DNA from: PWQG01 sp050486205
Lineage (GTDB): Bacteria > Pseudomonadota > Gammaproteobacteria > Pseudomonadales > Pseudohongiellaceae
DNA length: 64,000 nt
Direction of reading: 5' to 3'
Assembly (NCBI GenBank): GCA_050486205.1
Contig: JBJHCW010000006.1
Span: forward strand, 62,001-126,000
The notes below the pieces were generated by a model. It was not told the DNA's origin, did not search any database, and saw only the letters and a program-made list of their open reading frames with translations. The translations under genes were made by a program, and so were the position numbers. Positions 1 through 7,569 of the stretch are shown here, piece after piece (the stretch's first letter is position 1; each line of letters opens with the position of its first letter).

Positions 1-930
1 GAATATGCTGCCTTCCAGTGCATAGGTGGTCTTGCCGTTGAGCCGGTATGCCACCGTGCTCAGCAATCGGTGTTCTGAGCGCAGTACCCTGTCGCCGGTG
101 TTAAGCAGCAAGAAACAGCCTGTACCGTAGGTGCTCTTGGCCATGCCGGGTTCGAAACAGCATTGACCGAACGCGGCTGCCTGCTGATCGCCGGCCATGC
201 CGGTGACGGGAACCCGGGAACCCAGCAGATGGGCTTCGGTGTGGCCGAAGTCGGCAGCGCAGTCAAGTACCTCGGGCAGCAGTGCAGCCGGGATGTTGAA
301 CAATTCAAGCAATTCCTCATCCCACTGCTGTGTGTGGATGTTGAACAACATGGTTCGGGAAGCATTAGTAGCATCGGTATAGTGGCTCCTGCCCCCGGTC
401 AGTTTCCACAGCAACCAGGTGTCAACGGTGCCAAAGGCCAGTTCGCCGGCCTCAGCTGCGTCGCGCGCACCAGGCACCTCATTCAGTAACCAGCAGATTT
501 TTGTGGCCGAGAAGTACGGATCCAGCAGCAGGCCGGTGCGTTCGTTGATCAGATCCCCGCGATTGCCCTGTTCCAGCCGCTTCGCAATGTCCCTGCACAT
601 TGACGCCGTGCGCCGGTCCTGCCAGACAATGGCGCGATGAATGCACTCCCCGGTACGACGGTTCCAGATGAGCGTGGTCTCCCGCTGATTGCTGATGCCT
701 ATGGCGCGGATGGCTTCAGCCTCAAGACCGGCGCTCTGCAATGCATCACGACAACTGCTCAGACTGGTCTGCCAGATATCCTCCGGCTCATGCTCTACCC
801 AGCCGTCCTTTGGGTAGTGCTGTGTGTACTCATATTGGCCGCTGCTGATCTTTCGGCCTTCATGATCAAAAATGATTGCGCGACTGCTGGTGGTGCCCTG
901 GTCGATTGCCATTATGTAATCTGTCATCAT
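1..930 (-). CDS. glpK: Glycerol kinase, 3' end cut by window edge
   Basis: Phosphorylates glycerol to sn-glycerol 3-phosphate with ATP in the cytoplasm, the first step of glycerol catabolism. The reverse strand reads open from position 930 to the window edge (310 codons). The N-terminal phosphate-binding motif DQGTTSSRAI is at about residues 10-19, NQRETT at about 82-87, and GMAGDQQAA followed by KSTYGTG near the cut, all typical of the FGGY family GlpK. About 500 residues are expected, so roughly the last 190 lie outside the window. Two ATGs stand in tandem at the start (930 and 927). The gene diverges from glpD across an 84-bp gap, so both probably share a control region. The family assignment is secure. 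Confidence 0.96.
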   Translation of the reverse strand, partial: MMTDYIMAIDQGTTSSRAIIFDHEGRKISSGQYEYTQHYPKDGWVEHEPEDIWQTSLSSCRDALQSAGLEAEAIRAIGISNQRETTLIWNRRTGECIHRAIVWQDRRTASMCRDIAKRLEQGNRGDLINERTGLLLDPYFSATKICWLLNEVPGARDAAEAGELAFGTVDTWLLWKLTGGRSHYTDATNASRTMLFNIHTQQWDEELLELFNIPAALLPEVLDCAADFGHTEAHLLGSRVPVTGMAGDQQAAAFGQCCFEPGMAKSTYGTGCFLLLNTGDRVLRSEHRLLSTVAYRLNGKTTYALEGSIF

Positions 931-1014
931 GCGGTATCCGTAGGTGGTGTGATGAGGTTCCGGCAGTGCCGCTTTATCCCACTCGCCTGATGAATGCTAC
1001 TAAAGGTACAGTCA

Positions 1015-2520
1015 ATGGACAATGAAGACACGCGCACGGGTTCCGGTCGGACTTTTGACCTGTTGGTCATTGGTGGTGGCATCAATGGTACGGGCATCGC
1101 AGCAGATGCTGCCGGGCGCGGATTGTCGGTTGTGCTGTGTGAGATGAATGACCTGGCTTCTGGCACTTCCTCGGCCAGCACAAAGCTTGTTCATGGTGGA
1201 CTGCGTTACCTCGAGCATTACGAGTTTTCACTGGTCAGAGAGTCACTGGCCGAGCGTGAAGTGCTGATGAAAATGGCGCCACATATCATCTGGCCAATGC
1301 GCTTTCGCCTGCCGCACCGCAAGGGACTTCGGCCACGCTGGATGATTCGCAGCGGCCTGTTCCTGTATGACAATCTGAGTCGTCGCAATTCGCTGCGCGG
1401 ATCACATGGGCTGCGCCTGGACAGCAGTAGTCCGCTGCGCGAGGAATTCACCCGGGGCTTTGAATATTCCGATTGCTGGGTTGATGACGCTCGTCTGGTG
1501 GTTTTGAATGCCATGCTGGCGCATCAACACGGTGCTGTTGTGCTTCCCCGTATGCGCTGTCAGTCGCTTTCCCCCCATAACGGTCATTGGCGTGCCGGGC
1601 TACAGTCCACCCTGGGCTCAGCACAGACGGTTGACGCTCGTGCAGTAATAAATGCCACCGGGCCATGGGCCACCGAAACTGATGACCTGGGGCTCGGTGG
1701 TGAAAGGGCTGCCCGTATGCGCCTGGTCAAGGGTAGCCATCTGGTTGTGCGCCGTCTGTTCGATGAGGAGCATGCCTGGTTGTTGCAGCATCCGGACAAG
1801 CGGGTGGTCTTTGTCATACCCTACGAGAATGACTATTCCCTGATCGGTACTACAGAGGTGACTTTTACGGGGGATCCGGCCAGTGCGGGTATCAGCGATG
1901 AGGAAACCGATTACCTGCTGGGGATAGTGAACGGGTATTTCAGGACCCAGCTGCATCCGTCGGACATTGTGCACAGCTTTGGTGGTGTGCGTCCCCTGCT
2001 GGAAGAGGAGGGGGAGTCGGTCAGCAAACTGTCACGCGACTATTCGCTGGTACTCAGGGATACACCAGCGCCCCTGCTCAGCGTGTACGGAGGCAAGATC
2101 ACCACGTACCGGCGCCTGGCCGAAAAAGCCCTGTCGAGACTGGCTTCGCATTTCCCGCAGATGGGCGACTCATGGACACATTCAGCCACGTTGCCGGGTG
2201 GGGATTTTGACAGTCAGGCGGCGCTTTATGACAGATACCGATCCAGTCACCCCTGGCTTGATGCCAGTCTGCTGAGGCGATGGGTGCGCAGTTATGGCAC
2301 TCGGCTGGAAGGTATCCTGGGCGACGCATCCGGTTCCGATGATCTGGGGGAGCACTTTGGTGCCGGATTATACGAGCGGGAAGTGGACTACCTGATGAAG
2401 CATGAATGGGCGCGAACGGCCGAGGATGTGCTGTGGCGTCGCAGCAAACTGGGTCTTCGTCTGGCGCCCGGGCAGGTGGACCAGCTCGGGGGCTGGATCA
2501 ATGCCCGATCCCGGCTATAA
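1015..2520 (+). CDS. glpD: Aerobic glycerol-3-phosphate dehydrogenase
   Basis: FAD enzyme at the inner face of the cytoplasmic membrane. It oxidises sn-glycerol 3-phosphate to dihydroxyacetone phosphate and passes electrons to quinone. The N-terminus has the dinucleotide-binding motif GGGINGTGIA, then the GlpD signature around SSASTKLVHGGLRYLE. The frame is open from an ATG at 994, but the ATG at 1015 is preferred: AAAGG lies 8-10 bases upstream, and the resulting 501 residues match the usual family length. It is divergent from glpK, and together they convert glycerol to a glycolytic intermediate. No glycerol facilitator or GlpR repressor gene is visible in this window. Confidence 0.96.
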   Translation: MDNEDTRTGSGRTFDLLVIGGGINGTGIAADAAGRGLSVVLCEMNDLASGTSSASTKLVHGGLRYLEHYEFSLVRESLAEREVLMKMAPHIIWPMRFRLPHRKGLRPRWMIRSGLFLYDNLSRRNSLRGSHGLRLDSSSPLREEFTRGFEYSDCWVDDARLVVLNAMLAHQHGAVVLPRMRCQSLSPHNGHWRAGLQSTLGSAQTVDARAVINATGPWATETDDLGLGGERAARMRLVKGSHLVVRRLFDEEHAWLLQHPDKRVVFVIPYENDYSLIGTTEVTFTGDPASAGISDEETDYLLGIVNGYFRTQLHPSDIVHSFGGVRPLLEEEGESVSKLSRDYSLVLRDTPAPLLSVYGGKITTYRRLAEKALSRLASHFPQMGDSWTHSATLPGGDFDSQAALYDRYRSSHPWLDASLLRRWVRSYGTRLEGILGDASGSDDLGEHFGAGLYEREVDYLMKHEWARTAEDVLWRRSKLGLRLAPGQVDQLGGWINARSRL

Positions 2521-2593
2521 TGCTGGACGCTATTCATTCGGCTTCTGATTCAGAGGTTCCCAAACCACAAGTACTCCAGTCGGGAGTCACAAA

Positions 2594-3010
2594 ATGACCG
2601 TGTCACAACTCGCATGTCGTGTGCTCACACTGATCATGGCACTGTTGTTGGTCGCGTGCCGCAGCGGCGATCCGCTGGCCGCACTGCCGCCAGCGGATGA
2701 AACCCTTGCTGTCCAGATCACTGACGACGGAAGTAAATTCTTCATCTTTCGCAGAGAGTACACGGAGGGTTTTTTTGGCGTGGATCCATCGCGTCGCGGC
2801 GACCCGCGAGCCATGCGGGCTGATGTCGGGCCTCGTGTTGAGCAGGTGCTGGAGCAGACGGGATACTGTCGGGACGGGTATTTTGAGCTCTATCGCGAGC
2901 GCGACCCGGGTGTACTGTCTGTCCGGGGTGAATGTCGCGACAGCGCCACGGCAACTGATCGCCAACAGTTCCCGTCCGGTGAAATCATTTTTGAGCAAGC
3001 GGCGCGATAG
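2594..3010 (+). CDS. Small lipoprotein, unknown function
   Basis: A 138-residue protein that I do not recognise. The N-terminus is a lipoprotein signal with lipobox LLVAC and lipidated Cys22, so the mature part (about 117 residues) should be membrane anchored. There is no Asp directly after the Cys, which favours outer-membrane sorting (inference). The mature region contains two further Cys residues (in GYCRDG and GECRDS) that could form a disulfide, and a hydrophilic acidic/basic composition. It starts 73 bases after glpD on the same strand and may be read through from it, but the sequence shows no functional link. Confidence 0.75.
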   Translation: MTVSQLACRVLTLIMALLLVACRSGDPLAALPPADETLAVQITDDGSKFFIFRREYTEGFFGVDPSRRGDPRAMRADVGPRVEQVLEQTGYCRDGYFELYRERDPGVLSVRGECRDSATATDRQQFPSGEIIFEQAAR

Positions 3011-3035
3011 GAATTCTCTGAGCAACCGGGCCAGG

Positions 3036-3111
3036 AGTCGTCAACCGAACAGGGAGTCGTCAACCGAACAGGGAGTCGTCAACCGAACAGGGAGTCATCA
3101 ACTGAACAGGG
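3036..3111 (+). repeat. 19-bp direct tandem repeat, four copies
   Basis: Four head-to-tail copies of a 19-base unit (AGTCGTCAACCGAACAGGG), at 3036-3054, 3055-3073, 3074-3092 and 3093-3111. The first three are identical; the fourth has two changes (ATCAACT). A degraded partial copy (AGCAACCGGGCCAGG) precedes them at about 3021-3035. Each unit ends in a Shine-Dalgarno-like AGGGAG, and the last one (3109-3114) is the ribosome binding site for the hydrolase ATG at 3121. The copy number could change by slippage. Confidence 0.93.
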
Positions 3112-3120
3112 AGCCATATC

Positions 3121-4479
3121 ATGGTGAAAAACGTCAGTGTAATGGTTTTGCTTTTGTGTGCACCCCTGCTGCATGCGCAGGTGCCACCGGCCTCGGTCCA
3201 TGGGCCGCTGGATGCACGGTACGGACCCAACGGCATGCTGAATCCGGCTGGCCTGGATCTGTCCGAGTGGGGTTATGTAGAAGAGGAATACTTCATCGAG
3301 GGTACCGCAAACCGCTATACAACACCGGATCTTGAAACCGGGGAAGTCATTGATACGGGACACCCCTACCGAACGCGGTTTATTGTGCGGCGCCCGGCAT
3401 CGGTTGATGACTTCAATGGTGCACTGGTGGTGGAATGGAACAACGTGACGGCCGGGCGTGATCTGGATATCGACTGGTGGCAGTCATGGCAGTACCTGGT
3501 GCGCAGTGGATATGCCTTCATTGCAGCTTCACCGCAACGAGTGGGTGTGGATCACATGCGGCAATGGAATCCGGAGCGATATGGTCAGCTGGATGTCACC
3601 GTTGATGGGCGTGTGGAAGGTGATGCGCTTTCCTATGATATTTTTTCCGCCATAGCGCGTGCAGCCGTTCAGGGTGATGGTCCGGATGTGTTGGGCGGGC
3701 TGCGGCCCAGTGTGGTCATTGCAACCGGGCATTCCCAATCGGCCTCGCGCCTGGGTGTGTATCTGAACAATATCCATGCCCTGGACCCGGTCTTCGACGG
3801 GTTCATGATTCATGGCGGCGGTGGTCGACTGCGCGATGATCAGCCGGTGCGTATTTTCCGGGTGATGGCTGAAGGGGACATGGTCACCCGAGCGGCGAAT
3901 CCGCAACCGGACAGTCACTACTTCCGTCACTGGGAGGTGGCAGGCAGTTCACACGTGGACCTGCCTTTCGAGTACGAATTTGCGCGCATGATGGCGGTGG
4001 AGTCCGGTGAACCGATGGGCGAGTTCGTGCCGCGCCAGCAACCATGCGAACGACCGGCCTACAGTCACGTGCCATTCCGTCACGCCATGAACGCAGCGTT
4101 TCACCATCTACACGCCTGGATAGTTGAAGGCACGGCGCCGCCGCGAGCGCCTGCCATGGAAATTGTGCGGGCGACGCAGCCGGTAGAGTTTGCCAGAGAC
4201 CGTCACGGCAACGTCATTGGTGGTATATCACTGGCAGCTCACGCGGTGCCGATTGCAACCAATACCGGCCTGAATTCAGGTGATGGCTTCTGCCGGCTCT
4301 ACGGGTCCCATGAACCCTTTGGTATGGAAACCTTGCGTGATCTGTATCCTGATCATCAGGCTTACATCAATGCAGTACGGGAGACGGTCGAGCGTAATAT
4401 TGCTGACGGTTTCATTCTGCCGGAGGATGGCGAGCAGACCATTGCCGAGGCAGAAGCCTCAGGTATTGGTCGCTGGTAA
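3121..4479 (+). CDS. Exported alpha/beta hydrolase domain protein
   Basis: A 452-residue secreted or periplasmic hydrolase. A signal peptide of about 19 residues (cleavage after LLHA) is followed by a family-typical region with VVEWNNVTAG and a nucleophile elbow GHSQSA with Ser205. A histidine near residue 278 (GSSHVDLP) is the probable catalytic base. The layout matches the alpha/beta-hydrolase-domain family that RefSeq labels by fold only; no substrate is known. The start is fixed by AGGGAG at 3109-3114, which belongs to the upstream tandem repeat. It ends 11 bases from the convergent methyltransferase gene. Class confidence is good, but the substrate is unknown. Confidence 0.82.
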   Translation: MVKNVSVMVLLLCAPLLHAQVPPASVHGPLDARYGPNGMLNPAGLDLSEWGYVEEEYFIEGTANRYTTPDLETGEVIDTGHPYRTRFIVRRPASVDDFNGALVVEWNNVTAGRDLDIDWWQSWQYLVRSGYAFIAASPQRVGVDHMRQWNPERYGQLDVTVDGRVEGDALSYDIFSAIARAAVQGDGPDVLGGLRPSVVIATGHSQSASRLGVYLNNIHALDPVFDGFMIHGGGGRLRDDQPVRIFRVMAEGDMVTRAANPQPDSHYFRHWEVAGSSHVDLPFEYEFARMMAVESGEPMGEFVPRQQPCERPAYSHVPFRHAMNAAFHHLHAWIVEGTAPPRAPAMEIVRATQPVEFARDRHGNVIGGISLAAHAVPIATNTGLNSGDGFCRLYGSHEPFGMETLRDLYPDHQAYINAVRETVERNIADGFILPEDGEQTIAEAEASGIGRW

Positions 4480-4490
4480 TCAAGTGGCGA

Positions 4491-5369
4491 TCATTCCGGT
4501 TTACGGAACCTGAGCAGAAACTGATCGGTGTTGCGCCCCAGCATCGGATCAAAGATGGATCGCCTCAGGTTGTCTTCCGGCCTGGCCAACAGATCACTTT
4601 CGGCCTCCAGTTCAAATCCGGCTGCCTGGATCACGGCGACGGCATCCTCGCGCACCATGCGGTGCAGCCGCTCGTTGTTCAGGTCCGGCAGTCCGCTGTG
4701 ATCAATGACACCGAGAATGGCACCTGGCCTCATCGCCTGGTACAACACCGCCAGCATGGCCAGAGCGCGCTGCGGACTGCGATTGTAGTAGTCATGCAGT
4801 ATCTGTGATACCAGAACAAAGTCCACTGAATCCGGTGCCAGGTCCATGTTGTGCAATGCCTGGTCCACGCGTACCACGTTGTGCAGGTTGCCGCGCTCGA
4901 TAGCAGCATCCAGCGCGTCTCCCTGGCTGATGTCGGATTGTTGCTGATTGAAGTTTGAGGCGCGCGGGGAGTTCTGGGCGTAGACGCGGCCAGAGTCGCC
5001 CACGGCGCGTGACATCACAAAAGTGTAGTAACCCCCCGCCGCATAGACGTCCAGGGCATGCATGCCTTCGGAGATGCCGAGAAAGGCCATGACATCCACC
5101 GGTCTGCGCTGCGCATCACGCATACGGTCCTGAATGTCGCGATCGATGCCCTGCAGCGCGGCTTCGAGAGCCTGGCGGTCAAAGCTCCACGCCGCTCCGG
5201 CGGGCCACAGCAGCAGGACTGTTGTGAGGATCGGCGCCAGGACCAGCGCCAGCGACACTGTCTTCAGTGTTGCCAGCAGGTTCGTCAGCATTTGCCCCGG
5301 GCTCATGGCCAGTTGTGCTACCTGGCTGTGCAAACCAGGTGCAGTATGCGTGCACAGGTGGCGTCTCAT
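4491..5369 (-). CDS. Predicted exported class I methyltransferase (COG4798-like)
   Basis: A 292-residue protein with a long hydrophobic N-terminal segment (about residues 30-55, ending PAGAAWS) that looks like a signal peptide or anchor. A Rossmann methyltransferase core follows: motif I-like LDVYAAGGYYT, then DSVDFVLVSQILHDYY and GAILGVIDHS. This resembles COG4798 predicted methyltransferases. A longer reading frame exists upstream, but it overlaps the divergent esterase. The ATG at 5369 has GGGAGAA just upstream and is preferred. Export of a SAM-dependent enzyme is odd, because SAM is cytoplasmic; it may be membrane anchored or use another ligand. The function is not known. Confidence 0.75.
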   Translation of the reverse strand: MRRHLCTHTAPGLHSQVAQLAMSPGQMLTNLLATLKTVSLALVLAPILTTVLLLWPAGAAWSFDRQALEAALQGIDRDIQDRMRDAQRRPVDVMAFLGISEGMHALDVYAAGGYYTFVMSRAVGDSGRVYAQNSPRASNFNQQQSDISQGDALDAAIERGNLHNVVRVDQALHNMDLAPDSVDFVLVSQILHDYYNRSPQRALAMLAVLYQAMRPGAILGVIDHSGLPDLNNERLHRMVREDAVAVIQAAGFELEAESDLLARPEDNLRRSIFDPMLGRNTDQFLLRFRKPE

Positions 5370-5438
5370 GGTATTCTCCCGCTTCGAGGTGGCGGCCGTG
5401 GCCGCCAGATTGACAGAAACAGACCGGAACGCCTGATT

Positions 5439-6116
5439 ATGACTGACTATCTGCCCTGTGTGGAACTGGAACACAAAGCTGATCGACCCGTTGATGCTGC
5501 TGTCATCTGGCTGCACGGCCTGGGTGCCGATGGCCACGATTTTGCTGCCATTGTGCCAGAGTTGCGCCTGCCCGCCAGCATGGGCGTCCGGTTCGTATTT
5601 CCTCATGCCCCGTCAATTCCCGTGACCATCAACGGTGGTGTGGTCATGCCGGCCTGGTATGACATCCTGTCTCTTGGGTCGGACCGGCGTACGGATGAAG
5701 GGCAATTGCGGAAATCTGCAGCGGCTGTGCATGATCTGGTGCGCAGGGAGATGGAGCGCGGGATACCTGCATCGCGCATAGTACTGGCTGGTTTTTCCCA
5801 GGGCGGCGCTGTGGTCCTGGAGGCTGGGTTGACTTTTGATCAGCCGCTGGCGGGTCTGCTGTCACTGTCCAGCTATTTTCCGACTGCGGAAACAGTCAAG
5901 CCCTCACCGGCCAACCGTGGACTTCCGATTCGCATCTGCCATGGCACCCTGGATCCGATGGTTACCCAGGCGCTGGGCAAGCGTAGCGCTGAAGCCCTGA
6001 GTGCTATGGGTTACAACGTGCAGTACAGCACTTACAGCATGGCGCATGCCGTGTGCCCGGAAGAGATAGCCGACATTGCCAGCTGGCTGCAACAGGTCCT
6101 GCCCCAGACCACCTGA
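5439..6116 (+). CDS. Carboxylesterase / acyl-protein thioesterase family
   Basis: A 225-residue cytoplasmic alpha/beta hydrolase of the phospholipase/carboxylesterase (EstB/APT1) family. It hydrolyses short-chain esters or thioesters. It has WLHGLGADGHDF near the N-terminus (oxyanion region), nucleophile motif GFSQGG with Ser120, an Asp in GTLDPMV and the catalytic His in MAHAVCPEE. Length and order fit the family. The frame is open far upstream, but the ATG at 5439 begins the conserved sequence, leaving a 69-bp divergent promoter gap to the methyltransferase. It is convergent with the DUF2214-like gene, 7 bases away. Confidence 0.9.
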   Translation: MTDYLPCVELEHKADRPVDAAVIWLHGLGADGHDFAAIVPELRLPASMGVRFVFPHAPSIPVTINGGVVMPAWYDILSLGSDRRTDEGQLRKSAAAVHDLVRREMERGIPASRIVLAGFSQGGAVVLEAGLTFDQPLAGLLSLSSYFPTAETVKPSPANRGLPIRICHGTLDPMVTQALGKRSAEALSAMGYNVQYSTYSMAHAVCPEEIADIASWLQQVLPQTT

Positions 6117-6123
6117 TGCGGGG

Positions 6124-6558
6124 TCAGTACCCGACGCCGCGCGCCATCAGATAGGCCAGCACCGGAACAACCAGCAGCAGCGCCAGTTGCGTCCGCAATG
6201 CAAAGCGGATGTGGCGAGGCACTTCCAGCAGCGCCGATTCGTCCACTTTCCGGTTGTGCATCAGGAAGCGTGTGGTCGGGAATATCAACAGCACATATGC
6301 CACGAACAACCCCAGTTTCAGGTGAAACAGCGGGTTGCCGTTGTAGAATGCAGCTGGCCTGCCTACCCAGAACCACAGGGTGATGCCGGCCAGCAGTAGC
6401 ACTGTCAGTGAGATATGCGCCGTCCGATCGACCCGGATCAGGTTCGTTACGTCCTCGCGGTTCAGTGTGCGGCTGAACCCGACATTGCTGATGATCAATG
6501 AGGTGGCCATGACCAGCAGGCCAATCAGATGGATGACGCGGAAAAGGGCATAAAGCAT
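6124..6558 (-). CDS. Four-helix membrane protein, DUF2214-like
   Basis: A 144-residue inner-membrane protein with four hydrophobic segments (about residues 5-25, 50-68, 82-98 and 122-142). The opening MLYALFRVIHLIGLLVMA resembles DUF2214 or CopD-like small membrane proteins, where a His in the first helix is common. A conserved-looking charged loop (RVDRTAH) separates helices 1 and 2. The function is unknown; heme or quinone binding is possible from helix histidines but not shown. It is transcribed towards the esterase and away from the TetR regulator. Confidence 0.7.
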   Translation of the reverse strand: MLYALFRVIHLIGLLVMATSLIISNVGFSRTLNREDVTNLIRVDRTAHISLTVLLLAGITLWFWVGRPAAFYNGNPLFHLKLGLFVAYVLLIFPTTRFLMHNRKVDESALLEVPRHIRFALRTQLALLLVVPVLAYLMARGVGY

Positions 6559-6728
6559 GAGTAGTCGGCTTCCTGGATTGTGGGTTGCCTGGCTCTGTGG
6601 CAGGCGCTGGAGCCGGCCTTCTGGTCCGGGCGCAGCATCGGCTATTTTGGCATAAGTTACTGTGATAATCTTTATAAGGTAACCGGGCAGTCACAATGCC
6701 CTGTCAGTGACATACATGGAATTGCGCG

Positions 6729-7400
6729 ATGACACAAGCTGACCAAAGGAACGGAACACCGGCTGCAGGCTACAATGCGGACATCCGCAATCTCGGATTG
6801 CGGGAAAGGAAGAAGCTGATCAGGCTAAGACGTATCATCGGCGCCGCGCACAAACTGTTTGTCGACAAGGGCTTCACCAATACCACCATCCAGGACATTG
6901 CCGAGGAAGCTGACGTCGGGCTGGGTACGCTCTATCTCTATGCCAAGAGCAAGGAAGACCTGTTGGTACTGGTTTTCCGGGAGCATATTGTCAAGATGAT
7001 CGAGGATTCCTACGACGCTGTTGACCCTCGCGACACCCTGCTGGATCAGATGATGACGTTTTTCGACGGTCATATCGAGTACCACAAGCGCGACAAGGCG
7101 CTATCGCGTACTGTGCTGAAGGAGTTGTCGTTTTCCAATACCGAGCAGCGCAAACAGGATATCGATGACATCATGGGTGTTTCCTACGCCAAGCTGATGC
7201 AGGTCATCGATCGCGCCCAGCATGACGGAAAAAGCGACAAGACCCTGTACGTGGGAACTGCCGCCTGGAGCGCCTTTGCATTGTATTACCATCTGCTGCA
7301 AGGTTTTCTCTGCGGCTTCTTAAGCGAGGAAGAATTCCGCAAGAATCTTCGGAATGCACTGGCCATGCTGCTCAGTGGTGATCAGCCGGCACTCACCTGA
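6729..7400 (+). CDS. TetR/AcrR family transcriptional regulator
   Basis: A 223-residue one-component repressor. The N-terminal helix-turn-helix is clear at about residues 35-75: IIGAAHKLFVDKGF, then TTIQDIAEEADVGLGTLYLYAKSKEDLL. The C-terminal ligand domain is all helical and not recognisable to a specific class. It lies about 170 bases upstream of the redoxin/copper monooxygenase fusion gene on the same strand, so it may control that gene or itself, but no operator palindrome was identified with confidence. Family assignment is firm; the ligand is unknown. Confidence 0.9.
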   Translation: MTQADQRNGTPAAGYNADIRNLGLRERKKLIRLRRIIGAAHKLFVDKGFTNTTIQDIAEEADVGLGTLYLYAKSKEDLLVLVFREHIVKMIEDSYDAVDPRDTLLDQMMTFFDGHIEYHKRDKALSRTVLKELSFSNTEQRKQDIDDIMGVSYAKLMQVIDRAQHDGKSDKTLYVGTAAWSAFALYYHLLQGFLCGFLSEEEFRKNLRNALAMLLSGDQPALT

Positions 7401-7569
7401 TCTGCAGGTTGTCGAGCTTGGCGGTCATTCTGGCGCATCTGCATGTGTGGCGGTCAATTTCGGTTTGACACTTTGTCGGGAAGTGGTACGATCGTTGATT
7501 ATGAATGGGCTCATTTTTCAGGGCCGGTTTCTTGATGCTATTTTGGTATTGCTAACGCTGGAGGAGTTT

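Noticed and set aside
3036..3111. CRISPR array
   Set aside because: The 19-bp units are contiguous without spacers, so this is a simple tandem repeat, not a CRISPR.
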